Part shown: positions 12,185-22,279 of the stretch, one piece after another
Layout: every line of letters starts with the position of its first letter
Position numbering within the stretch: the first letter of the stretch is position 1
Source of the DNA: Rusavskia elegans
Taxonomy: Eukaryota > Ascomycota > Lecanoromycetes > Teloschistales > Teloschistaceae
Assembly: GCA_011316305.1 (NCBI GenBank)
Contig: SAUG01000044.1
Span: 1-64,000 of the forward strand
Reading direction: 5' to 3'
Length of the DNA: 64,000 bases
Position numbers and translations under genes: made by a program
The notes under the pieces: model-generated
Seen by the model: only the letters and a program-made list of their open reading frames with translations
Database searches by the model: none
What the model was told of the DNA's origin: nothing

Positions 12185-12450
12185 TCCCGGCAGATCTACA
12201 AAGGACCAAGCAATGGATCCCCCATCAAACGGAATATGGACGTTGGTGTTATAGCATGTCATGGACAGAGCAAGACTGGCCACGGTAAACCAAAGTCTAA
12301 CTGGGCCCAGATGCTTGTGACTGGTGAATGAAGAGCAATCCTATCGAGGATGGGGCAAGAGCTTGCGTGGCTTGATCTCGCCACGTACGCCGGAGAGGTC
12401 TTCCGTACGCAAGACCGGAGGTTCGTGCTTGGGGTTCACCCTCTGTAGGC
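12185..12450 (+). pseudogene. FunK1 (fungal-type protein kinase) N-terminal relic
   Basis: The translation matches the signature order of the FunK1 family: a basic segment and MDVGVIAC, then NWAQMLVTGE, then (one frame over) KSNPIEDG, then ELAWLDLATYAGEVF, then RTQDRRFVLG, and finally FTLC in a third frame. Family members read roughly W-S-x-I-L-V-P-G-E-x-K-x-N-P, A-W-x-D-L-A-x-Y-x-R-E-V-F and RRF-V-x-GFTLCG here. At least three small indels (about 12,327, 12,350 and 12,415) break the frame, and the kinase catalytic part (HRD, DFG) is missing. The lesions are indels rather than C-to-T changes, so decay is independent of RIP. FunK1 genes often occur in large families in fungi. Confidence 0.6.
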
Positions 12451-12633
12451 ACATATCACCGAATTGTGAAATGCTACGTCAACTTCGCGCAACAAATTGC
12501 GACAATTCGGGCGAATCGAAGAGAAGATCCAAATTTCCCAAGAGACATAAAATTGGAACGTTTTAAACAGGATCATCTACATCCAGATACAGCGAAAAGA
12601 CTTACACAGGAGGATATTCAGCTGATGCGATAG
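12376..12633 (+). pseudogene. unidentified open frame downstream of the FunK1 relic
   Basis: About 85 codons in a frame different from the main FunK1 pieces. From about 12,453 it looks protein-like (RIVKCYVNFAQQIATIRANR, then FPRDIKLERFKQDHLHPDTA, then RLTQEDIQLM) and stops at TAG 12,631. It may be a foreign fragment joined to the FunK1 relic. No family is recognised. Confidence 0.3.
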
Positions 12634-12734
12634 TTGGGAGACCCTACCGAAAACGGAGAGGATGGTCAGGAAGGCTTCGGCAGACGAGGATATCGAAGAT
12701 AGTCCGGACGAGATTCCATGATATCCGTTACGTT

Positions 12735-14447
12735 TTAGATATTGCCCGCCGCTGTTCCACAGACCATATGTGAGGCGCTTGCGGAATTTGTATCGCCATA
12801 TCGTCTCGTAAGTGGGAATTGTTGCTGACTTCTCATCTCTTGTTGGTATATAGCAAGGATATGCAGCCCAATATAATCTACAACCTCATTAGATAGAGGT
12901 ATCTGAAGCTGCGTCAGTGCCCATTCGAGCCAAGCTGTATCCGTATGAAACGCTGGCTTTTGTTTTTCGTGGAACCGGGTTTCCAACTCCATAGCTTTTT
13001 GGTAGAAGCCTATAGCTTTCCTAGGCTCTCCGTTCAACTGACAGATACGCCCTTTTCTCCAATCGATAGAAGTATGTGCACTCTCTCGGATTAGCGTATC
13101 GTCTAGGTTTCTTTCGATCAGCTGCCATGCTGTGTCCAGGAGTTTCATCGCGGCATCGAAGTCACCTCGTTCTTTCCACGCTCGTGTAGCAGCTACGGCG
13201 TAATCATAATGTTCTGGGCTATCTTTGGGTCTAGACTCCATTGCTGCAGCAAGTTTCATAGCAGTAAACTCCTTCCCTACCCCTGACGAGAGGTAACGAT
13301 CAACAACCAGAATTTCTCTTCGACTTGCAATGTCTACAGGGCTGTCCCCATCAAGATCCCGAAACCAGCCGATAGCGGGATCACCGGTATGAAGAACTAG
13401 TTCTGGAGCGTTCTCACAAGCCACCATCAGTATAGTGCTTCCAACGTCATCCATAGCATTTGGGGTCAGCCCTGCTTTGAGTAGATGTAGCCAAAGGGAT
13501 TGGTAACGTTCCTCTTTGATATATCCCCTAATCAAGCCTAGGGGATGCTGGCGATGAGGAAGTTCGTTGCTTCCAAGCTTCTTGGCGAGAACCGTCATAA
13601 TAGAAAAAGCCTCCTCCCGGCAGGGGATATCGTAGTCTTGCATATATTGATTCTGAAGACGCCTCCACACCTCGCTCAGATCGTGTGTGATAGCAAGGTC
13701 TTTGTCCAGCAGATACCTTTGGATTCCCCAGTTCGCCACGTCGAAGGGACTTTCCTCCAGGTGATTGTAGACTTTGGCCATATCGAGCGGGAGTTGTTTG
13801 AGTATGTTGGGTTGGCAAGCACGGACGGCGTAGTGCATTATCGTATCGCCAAAACCGTCCTTATCAGCTAGACAGCCAGGTTGGAGATACTCGATAAAGC
13901 TAGTATTGCCAATTTTTGCTGCGTAGTGTGAAATGGAAGCCCCCTTAGCATCAACAAGGCTTTTCATCTCGGGTTCTTCTTCAAAAATTTTCTGCAGCTC
14001 GTCTCGCTTTGAATAATCCAGAACCAATTCCATAAGCTTCTGTGCCTTTTCACCAGATTCGATCCGGAGTAAAGACTTGTACTTGTGGTCGCTGCGTCCA
14101 CCACGACGGAAAAGCCGACGGGCTAGGTCGTCCATAGATCCCAGTTCATCTTCCATTGATTGAGCGAGGTCAAGCGTGTTTTCTCCACACAGCCATAGCC
14201 ATTCAGTACCACAGTCAATCTCCTGATTATAGCTCTCGGTGCAACGAAGATAGATTCGCTCGAAGACTTCGAAATTTGCCTGGTCAAAGGTGCCAACCCA
14301 CAACAGTCGGTCCAAAACGCCCCTGCGGTACTGAGGGACTAACCGCTGGGAATCCCGACTACAATCAAGCCCTCTAGCTTGGACCAGACCTCGAAGTACG
14401 TCATGATGTGATTTGTAGCCGCGGCAGCGATGGAGTGGCTGAGGCAT
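12735..14447 (-). CDS. ankyrin-repeat protein with TPR-like C-terminal region, 570 aa
   Basis: The only long uninterrupted gene in the window, with normal composition and no RIP stops. The N-terminal third (about 1-150) is Arg/Leu-rich with no known domain. Degenerate ankyrin repeats lie at about 170-215 (ASISHYAAKIGN, then DKDGFGDTIMHYAVRACQ) and about 335-385 (VGSTILMVACENAP, then DLDGDSPVDIASRRE). Residues about 395-480 form paired helices of TPR type (AVAATRAWKERGDFDAAMKL, then RKAIGFYQKAMELE). There is no signal peptide or membrane segment, so it is probably an intracellular protein-interaction scaffold. The ATG has A at -3 and an in-frame TAG 9 bases upstream, favouring this start if there is no upstream exon. 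TAA ends it at 12,735-12,737. It stands alone between a FunK1 relic and AT-rich DNA. Fungal ankyrin/TPR proteins include NLR-like factors, but no nucleotide-binding domain is seen. Confidence 0.75.
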   Translation of the reverse strand: MPQPLHRCRGYKSHHDVLRGLVQARGLDCSRDSQRLVPQYRRGVLDRLLWVGTFDQANFEVFERIYLRCTESYNQEIDCGTEWLWLCGENTLDLAQSMEDELGSMDDLARRLFRRGGRSDHKYKSLLRIESGEKAQKLMELVLDYSKRDELQKIFEEEPEMKSLVDAKGASISHYAAKIGNTSFIEYLQPGCLADKDGFGDTIMHYAVRACQPNILKQLPLDMAKVYNHLEESPFDVANWGIQRYLLDKDLAITHDLSEVWRRLQNQYMQDYDIPCREEAFSIMTVLAKKLGSNELPHRQHPLGLIRGYIKEERYQSLWLHLLKAGLTPNAMDDVGSTILMVACENAPELVLHTGDPAIGWFRDLDGDSPVDIASRREILVVDRYLSSGVGKEFTAMKLAAAMESRPKDSPEHYDYAVAATRAWKERGDFDAAMKLLDTAWQLIERNLDDTLIRESAHTSIDWRKGRICQLNGEPRKAIGFYQKAMELETRFHEKQKPAFHTDTAWLEWALTQLQIPLSNEVVDYIGLHILAIYQQEMRSQQQFPLTRRYGDTNSASASHMVCGTAAGNI

Positions 14448-14840
14448 CTTGGGTAACTAAAACATATTTCCGTTCAGATAAGATGAAGATTGCTGCATTC
14501 CACAGCTGTACGCTAAACTGAGTTTGGACTACCTAGCATTTATAATCTAATCAAAGTATCCCGGTGATGATAGGTCGATTGTGAGTCAGCGAACCTGAAT
14601 TTCGTGATTCAAAGCTGGATCTCTTAAAACTGGCTGGTGGCGCCATCCGGGGCCTCCCAAGGGGTAGGCTCGGAGCTGTATTAACGTTTCAAATGGTCGG
14701 TGCTGTGCGGTACGGGCTAGTGCGGTGGCAGCGCTGGTGGGGAATATAGTATCTAGCCAGAGGTGGAAAGGCCAGCCTTCGGTTGTTTAGCTAATAAAAG
14801 TACTTTCGGCTATTAAACAATCAACTTGCAGCTCCGTATA
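14448..14840. promoter_or_regulatory. upstream region of the ankyrin gene and right edge of the island
   Basis: Normal-composition non-coding DNA that should contain the promoter of the minus-strand ankyrin gene. No unambiguous TATA or CCAAT element could be assigned. RIP-like composition resumes at about 14,840. Confidence 0.4.
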
Positions 14841-15024
14841 TACGGGATATATATTATTCGAGATCTTATAATATCGATATCTTTTATAATCGAAAGCTGA
14901 TAATTAAATACGGAATATTCGAGTTTTATTTTCCTAATTTCGTAATCGCCAATCTTTAAATAATTAAATCGATAACTATAGCGATAGAAAGACGGTTATA
15001 TTTTATCTAGAAAAAGTTAAACGT

Positions 15025-15865
15025 AGAGGATTCGAAAATTCTAATAAAAATTTTAAATTAGATTTTTTATATAGAATTCGATATAGAGATATATATATAT
15101 AGATAAAAAGCTTAAAAATAAATAGATTTCGTCGCTATATTACTTTGAATTTGTTAAAAAGGTTAATTCGAAGCGACCTAAACCTTTATCTAAATCTATT
15201 AACTATAAATTAGTTTATCCGGCTACTATTCTCGATTAGATAAATACTAGTCTCGTTACTAGTAATAATTTTTAATTTAAAGCCTCTATCTAACTTTAAA
15301 GTATATTCGTTAACCGTAATTCGTATTATTTAAAGCCAACCGAAGATATTAGATTTAAATATTAGATAAAATCGTAGGATTTTTCTAATAAACTCTAGTT
15401 CGACGATATATATTAGAAAAAGTATACAGATTACAACGACCGTAGATATACTATTTATAATATCGTAAAAATTGGTTTTCTAATACGAGAGTTGGATTGG
15501 AAAATTCTATTCAAGGTTGTTAAAGATATTAGAACGATAGATATTGCTTTGAATATATACATATAAGTTTGCTTGATCTGCAGCCATCGAATTTTAGCTC
15601 TTGTAAACGAAGTTCGATATCGATTTGCAACTCACTCGTGAATATATCGCGGGCTGCTATATTAATATCTATTAAAAGTATAGAATTAATTTAATAAAAG
15701 CTGTATTTAAATATAGTTACTGTTATATCCGAATAGAGGTTAAATTATACGAGAATTATTTTCTGTACTAGTACAGTCGCTATCGAAGGCGGATATATAA
15801 TTAGTATCGATATCTACGTAATTGCCGTTGAATATATTAATATAGCCGGAAATAACGTCGACGCT
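15025..15865 (+). pseudogene. RIP-damaged coding trace, about 280 codons, unidentified
   Basis: One plus-strand frame runs the whole length with stops that are nearly all TAA/TAG (Gln origin) plus one TGA explicable as CGA to TGA. Protein-like parts include SSLYYFEFVKKVNSKRPKPL, KIGFLIRELDWKILFKVVKD and LICSHRILALVNEVRYRF. CpA is less depleted from about 15.4 kb on, so mutation is patchy. It resembles no retroelement domain I know; a duplicated host gene is the simplest reading. Confidence 0.4.
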
Positions 15866-15989
15866 AAATACTAATAGAAATTAGATTTCGTCTAAATCGT
15901 AGAATACTGGTAGAAGTTAAATTCTAACTAAAACGTTGATTACTAATAGAGATTAAGTTTCAGACGTTGCGTCTATCTTGTTAGTAAAG

Positions 15990-16163
15990 CCCGTAATCGA
16001 CTTGCTAGGTGATCCAAAGGTTTGTTGATACCTGGTAGCTGGTGAAGGCCCAAAGTCAAGTGGAAGCTCGCGTGAAATTGCGGTATCTGATCCTCGTTCG
16101 GAATGAGACTGTCGCGTTGCGTCGGTCGAGGCTTCCGAAATAGAGCTTGGGTACGCGACTTTC
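15990..16163. other. small unmutated island
   Basis: Here TpG and CpA return to normal frequency between two RIP-mutated tracts. The family D element inserted at its right edge. No reading frame of note. Confidence 0.5.
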
Positions 16164-16572
16164 TGTAACGTCCCTGTGTATCAGAGGGCGTTACGCTCGA
16201 GCCTAGCTATAGCCGTAGACGTAGTCAGAGCTACTAAATAGTAAAGGAGTCCTAGTATAGATTATTATAACTAATCCTATATAGCTATAGAGGTACGGTT
16301 ATAATATTACGAGGTATTTTCGTTATAAGATAATTAAAAAGAGAATAGTAGAGATATATTTAATAATTATAATAACGACTAATAAAAAATACTATCTATA
16401 GGAGTAATAAGCGATATATATAGTAAAAATAGCTATAAAGGCCGATAAATAGCTATCTACTAAAAATTCCGTCCGGAAGAACGGCTATATCGGCTATAGA
16501 TAGCTATAGATAATTAGGTTTATTTATTTAACTAATTTTTCTATATAGTTCTATAGAGTTATAGATATAATA
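16164..16572 (-). repeat. D1 3' LTR (409 bp)
   Basis: Begins TGTAACG (the unmutated TG survives here) and ends ATATAATA (ACGTAACA before RIP). Purine tract AGGAAGGG on the minus strand lies immediately inside at 16,573-16,585. Copies occur at 19,100, 21,413, 53,333, 56,261, 57,628, 58,269, 61,197, 61,293 and 63,359. Confidence 0.85.
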
Positions 16573-16639
16573 CGGCCCTTCCTATATCGCTTTTTATCTA
16601 GTCTAAAAACCGTCTATAGAGTATAGAAAGGATTTTATC

Positions 16640-18250
16640 CTTTTCTTTTTCTCTTTTTTTTTCTTTCGCTAATATTTCTATTATACGTTTTTAAAGTAGA
16701 AATCGACTAAAGTCTTTTTATTATATTTAGTTAAAAGAAATTATAATACTTTTTCCTTATTTTTTATATACCCGTAATCCTTTAAAAAAGTATAAAGTTA
16801 AGATTAGCGGTAATATTTATAGTAAATATACTCGGGTTTAGAAATTATATAACCTTTTAATATCTAATACTATTTATATATTATTTTTTTATTTTTTTAT
16901 TTCTATTAACCTTTATAGAGAAGCGTCTTAAAAATAAAAGAAATAAACTTTATTTTAGTATCGTAGGTATTTTTAATAAATATTCCGAAGCTCGTTATTA
17001 TATCGAGTCTTTTTTTAATTCCGAAAAAAAAATTCGTAATAAGTATTTAGCCTAGGAATCGGACTTCCGTCGACTTTTTAATAAATAGGAGTGTTTTATT
17101 ATTTATTATCGCGCTTTAGATAAATATAAAAGTAATTTTATTATTTAGAAATAATATATACTATTCCGGTTTAATAAATTTAATAATCCGGTTATATTCT
17201 ATTCTTCCGTTAATTTTACGCTAGCCGCGTAAAAGACTTCTATTAAATTAATACCTAGGTTTAGTTCTAATAATCTAGATTAAATCCTAAAAGATTTTAA
17301 TTTTTTTTAATCTATAGAAAATATAGAATTCTAAAAAGAATCTAGTTAAAAACTCTTTTACTTTCGGTTTTATATTTAATTTATATATCTATATTATAAA
17401 TTATTTCTGGTCTTTCTAATAGTTCTACTAAATCTTATTTTTTAGTAACTATTTCGTTCTATAATAATAAGGATAGATACTAATCGAATTTTTTATTTCT
17501 AGGTAATACGCTAAATACTAGATCCGGTACTCTTTTATTCTAGTCGACCTGGTTTAATTTATAGTATTTAATTTTATCTATAGTTTTAACTATACTTTAA
17601 TATATTATTCTAATATAGTTTATTTAAAGCTGCTAAATTATTTTTTTACTTTTATTATATTTTTTAATAAATTATTAAAAGAGATAGTAGTATTTTTTTT
17701 AGATTTTTATATTTTAAACTTCTCCGCTTTTTTTAAAATTCTTATCTAATTCTTTAATAACGTCGTAATTTATTATAGAAACGGCGTCTATTTCTTTATA
17801 TAAAAGGTTTTTATAGACTAGGAGATATATTATTTATAGTTCTATTTTCTTACTAATAGTACTTCTCTCTATTAATTTTCCTAAAATCGATTTTTTCTAC
17901 TCGTTTCCTAAAATAATATAACTTTTTTAACTTTCGATTATAGTAAAATTTATTATTCCGATTAATCTATATTTTATTTTAACTTCGATATTAAAGATTC
18001 TATTATTTTTTATTATCTATCTATAGAGATATCCTATAATTTTATTATAAAATCCCTTTATAACTTTATTATTTTCCTCTCTATTTACGAGAGCTATTAT
18101 CTATTAACCTCCGAATTTAATTTTAAGCGCTACTATAAAGGGTTTTTCGGTTTTATATAATTTAAAATCGATTATTAGCTTTATTTTCTATACTTTCCTT
18201 AGTTTCCTAGGATAATATCCTATTTCTTTTTTATCCGATAGATAGATAAG
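16640..18250 (-). pseudogene. D1 second internal frame, unidentified
   Basis: Downstream of gag in element sense, matching the second half of D2 and D3. It reads as degraded protein but shows none of the RT, RNase H or integrase motifs that remain visible in the equally mutated gypsy elements nearby. Function unknown. Confidence 0.5.
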
Positions 18251-18269
18251 GTAAGTATTATTATAGTAG

Positions 18270-19060
18270 ACTAATTAGCTTTTCGCTATATATTTATATA
18301 GTAATTCTTCTATTATTTTAAATAAGTTTTTAGTTACTTCGGTTACTTCTTTAGTTAGATAATTCCTTTTAAAGTATCCTATTTTTCTATATAAATAATA
18401 AGCTTTAGTTTTCGATTCTTTAGTTTTAGTAGTATCGAGTTCTATCGGGTTTCTTCTAGGCTTTTTTTTAGCGGGTCCTATTTTATTAAGCGCCTATTTA
18501 TCTAAATATATTTTATAATACCTAGTATCGATCCTTATTATAAATTTAATAAGATCTACTAGTAAATCTAGTTCTTCGATTACTACTATAGCTTTTTTAA
18601 TTTTTATTTAGAATCCTTTATAGAAATAGACTTTTAAAGCTAAATCTTCCTAGTCTATTTTATAAACTAACGTTCTAAACTAAATAATATAGATAGCTAC
18701 CGATTTCTACTATTTTAGAACTATTAGTCTCCTACCTATTACTCTATCTTTATTATTATCTCCGAAGGCTTTTTTTATAGCCGTAATAAGATTACCGAAG
18801 GTATAAAAGATCTATAATATTTTATCTTCTCTTTATTTTTCCGGGTTATCGAGGTAATTTTCTATATAGGACTTAACCTAATTAAAAGTAATCTCTCCTA
18901 GATATAATATTATAAATAGAACTTTAACTACTTTATTTAGAAACTGGTTTATATATAATACGAAATAGATATTTATCTAAGTAACCTATAGTTTTAAGGA
19001 TCCTTTATTTCCTTTATAGATATTTAGTATTACTGCTTTAATAGTATCGCTTTAATCTAT
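18270..19060 (-). pseudogene. D1 gag remnant
   Basis: Homologous to the D2 and D3 gag frames. A CX2CX4HX4C zinc knuckle lies at 18,359-18,400 with all Cys/His codons turned to Tyr. N-terminal part is helical and Lys/Gln-rich, as in LTR Gag capsids. RIP stops throughout. Confidence 0.7.
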
Positions 19061-19099
19061 AGGTCGAGATAACGAGACTAATATAGTAAATCGTTAAAA

Positions 19100-19508
19100 T
19101 ATAACGTCTCTATATATTAGAAGGCGTTATATTTAAGCCTAGCTATAGCTATAAACGTAGTCTAAACTACTAAATAGTAAGGGAATCCTAATATAGATTA
19201 TTATAACTAATCCTATATAGCTGTAGAGGTACGGTTATAATATTATAAGGTATTTTCGTTATAAAGTAATTAAGAAGAGAATAGTAGAGATATATTTAAT
19301 AATTATATTAACGACTAACAAAAGAAACTATCTATAGGAATAATAAGCGATATATATAATAAAAATAGCCGTAAAAGCCGATAAATAACTATTTATTAAG
19401 AGTCCCGTCCGGAGAAACGGCTATATCGGCTATAGGCGGCTATAGATAATTAGGTTCGCTTATTTAACTAATCTCTCTATAGAGCTCTGTGGAGTCGTGG
19501 ACGTAATA
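19100..19508 (-). repeat. D1 5' LTR (409 bp)
   Basis: Begins TATAACG and ends ACGTAATA, same length as its partner at 16,164. The sequence just inside reads ATTTTAACGATTTACTAT on the minus strand, conserved in D2 and D3, so it is the start of the internal region. Confidence 0.85.
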
Positions 19509-19789
19509 CCTTCGTCGTAAACGGATGATTCGAGTTATCGGAAGATATATTCTCCTGTTTTTACCGGTTGCTATCTTTATAACCATACTGATTATTTTGA
19601 AAAAAAGCGCCCGAATATTCTATCGAGGTTATTTGGCCTCCAATCGAATCTATATATAACGCGGATCAGCAAAACTTTATTAGAAATAATAGATCTATTT
19701 GCTAGACTCTCTATCTTTTACTAATATACTTTATCTTTAAATAGATAAAAAAATTTCTTTAAACCTCCTTTTTATTAGTAATCGGGCGA

Positions 19790-20900
19790 AAATTTAATAA
19801 ACATCTATAATATAGACGCTTTAACTAATCGAATAGTTTAAATTAATAGAAATATAAACGTTTTAGCTAATTCGATAGCTTAGATTGATAGTAGTATTTA
19901 AAAGCGCTAATATTATCCAATATTATATTAGTATAAAAATCCGATCTATTATCGAAAACTATAGTATAGTTAAATTCTATATAGTATTCTACGATAATAT
20001 TAGAATACGTTAATATAGAAAATAAGTAATTTACTATCTTATTTATACCGCTATCGATTAATCTAATATATCGAATCCTCGGTAAATCTACTAATATTAT
20101 TATTATTTCGGAAAATATATACTAGTTCTTTTTTATTCTCTAATCTAATAGCCCGGTACTCGCGAAAATAAAAAAATAGAGTTACTAGATAACTATTTCC
20201 CTTTAATATTCGTTTAAAATCTAATAGTATTCTACTAATATAAATAATATATTTCAAAATAGTATTATAGATACGATTAAATCGATATTCGTTTTCTACT
20301 AGATAGGCCGTCTATAGCTTTTACGTATCTATTTTCCGTCTCTATAAAAGATTTCGAAAATCGATATATTTAAATAACTAAAATTTATATTCGGAAACTA
20401 GAAAGCAAATATTAAATTTTCGGTAAAATTAATCGAATTTATAGATATTATTATTTTCTTTATAACTTTTAGCGGCTATTATATAAACGATTCGAATATT
20501 AATCTTTATTTTCTATTACTAGAATCCTTTTTTAATAGAATATACTTTATCGATAAATTTCTTAAAATTATCGATCAAGACTTTATCTATAAATTTTCGA
20601 ATTGGTTCGAAATACTTTCTAGAAAAAATATAGAATAGAACTATGTGGTTACCGCTATAAATAGATAGATTAGAAAAAATCTAAAGTTAAATCGAGCCTG
20701 CAGCGATAGAATAAAGATATTAGAACGGATTTTAAACGGAAAAGATATTATATATTTACTAATACTCGTAGACGATTATATTTCTACTAGTTTAAAACTT
20801 TTAGTATAATATATTCGTATTTACTTCTTTAGCTTTCGGAAGATTTCTTTAGCTTTAATCTAGTAAAATTTAAATTTATTTCCAGATATATTAAATAGGA
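19790..20900 (-). pseudogene. RIP-damaged coding trace, about 370 codons, unidentified
   Basis: A single minus-strand frame with RIP-type stops only. Its longest uninterrupted part (20,063-20,257) reads SRILLDFKRILKGNSYLVTL, then FFYFREYRAIRLENKKELVY. Downstream parts include IELAKTFIFLL and RLVKASIL. No transposon domain or known fold is recognised. It lies right of D1 and is not in continuity with the plus-strand trace left of D1. Probably a duplicated host gene. Confidence 0.4.
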
Positions 20901-21412
20901 TTTTAAAAGCTTTATATATACGGATTGATTCGCTGATAGCTATAATTTTTTAAAATTAGAATAGATAATAGGATAGAGAAATAGAACAAGTAGTAATCGA
21001 AGAACAAAGTACTATACTATCACTAAAAAATACCATAGAAATTACTAAAAAATTACTTTAAAAATCGCTATAAAATACTACTTTTATCCAATGAATTCTA
21101 GCCAATCGGAATACTAAATCGCTATTCCGCTATTTTATTTTATTTTTATTTATTTTAACGAATATAGCTATTTTGGCACATGTTTTTATATATAATCGAT
21201 TTGTTTAAAGTCCAGCCCTACGTATTAGTAATTACTTTTAAACGATTCGATTAAATCAAATCTAAAATAATACTGCCAAGGCTATAGTATTCTTTGGCTA
21301 TCCATAAAAATCGATAGAGATACTGGAAACTGATAGAGATAGATACTAGAAAATAATAATAAAGGAAAAGAAAAGGTTTGGCAGGGTAACTAATTTCGCC
21401 GAACTGAGTAAA
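20901..21412. other. AT-rich spacer, no gene seen
   Basis: Mixed composition with some CpA retained around 21,170-21,400. No sustained frame. Confidence 0.45.
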
Positions 21413-21960
21413 TATAACGTCTCCGTATATCAGAAGGCGTTACGTTCGAGCCTAGCTACAGCCGTAGGCGTAGTCCGAACTACTAAATAGTAAAAATATT
21501 TTAGCGTAGATTATTATAACTAATCCCGTACAGCCGTAAAGATATAGTTATAATATTACGAGGTATCTTCGTTATAGAAATAATTAAAAAGAAAATAACT
21601 AAAGGTATTTAATAATTATATTAATAACTAACGAGAGAAGCTATTAAATTGAAATACAGAGCGATATATATTATAAAAGGGCCGATATACCTAATAGGGC
21701 CGATCTACTAAATAGAAGCGGCTCTATAGTCCTAGTAGCTCTAATAGAATTAAGCTATTAGTTCGTTTATCTAATTAATAAATATAAATACTTTTATAGA
21801 ATTATAGACGTAATATAACTCTTTCTATAATATCTTTTATCCAGCGTATATTAGCTACATGGTATAAATCCGTTTATCTTTTCTATCTTTTTTATTTTCT
21901 TTTTTTTATTCTAAACTTTTATTATATATAGTCGTATCTCTTATCTTAAATTATATCGAT
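21413..21960 (-). mobile_element. partial family D copy D5 (LTR plus internal start)
   Basis: LTR at 21,413-21,815 (403 bp), beginning TATAACG and ending ACGTAATA. It is followed by about 140 bp resembling the 3' internal end of D1 (pyrimidine-rich CTCTTTCTATAATATC). It then loses similarity before the family 3 element, so it is a truncated copy in minus orientation. No target duplication is found. Confidence 0.6.
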
Positions 21961-22044
21961 ATATCTAATATCGAAAGCAAATTATATCTTTTCTTTATAG
22001 TTATTACTTTCGGGATTTATCTAAAATTTATAAAGTTTTTCCTA

Positions 22045-22263
22045 ATACTATAGAATTTCAAACTAATTTACTATAACTACGAAAAAGTGAGGTATTTATA
22101 TATACAAGCATTTCCACGTTAGATCTATATCTATTTCTATATCTGCTTTTATTATTAGCGATCGGATTAGCTAATATCCGAATTCGTATATAACTATAAA
22201 ATTCAAATATATATTCTATAATTTTTTAAACCGTTTATATAGTTTAAAATCCTAACTACTATA
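22045..22263 (-). repeat. family 3 3' LTR
   Basis: Closely similar to 37,262-37,480. On the minus strand it starts TATAGTAGTTAGG (TGTAGTAG by origin), directly after the purine tract AGAAAGGGAAAAG at 22,264-22,277, which fixes the inner boundary. The outer boundary is approximate. Confidence 0.75.
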
Positions 22264-22277
22264 CTTTTCCCTTTCTA
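22264..22277 (-). other. family 3 polypurine tract
   Basis: Minus-strand AGAAAGGGAAAAG immediately upstream of the 3' LTR, the position of the plus-strand DNA primer in LTR elements. Confidence 0.75.
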
Positions 22278-22279
22278 AA

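Larger units (their letters stand above)
16164..19508 (-). mobile_element. family D LTR element D1, complete, RT-less (3,345 bp)
   Basis: Two 409-bp LTRs flank 2.5 kb of internal DNA. The flanks read CTTTC (16,159-16,163) and CCTTC (19,509-19,513), a 5-bp target duplication differing by one C-to-T. Orientation is minus, shown by the gag frame and by the purine-rich tract next to the left (3') LTR. The interior holds gag and a second frame but no RT, RNase H or integrase, so it must depend on another element's enzymes. Confidence 0.8.

Noticed and set aside
13528..13871. Open frames on both strands inside the ankyrin gene
   Set aside because: Shadows of the 570-codon gene with no independent protein-like signal.
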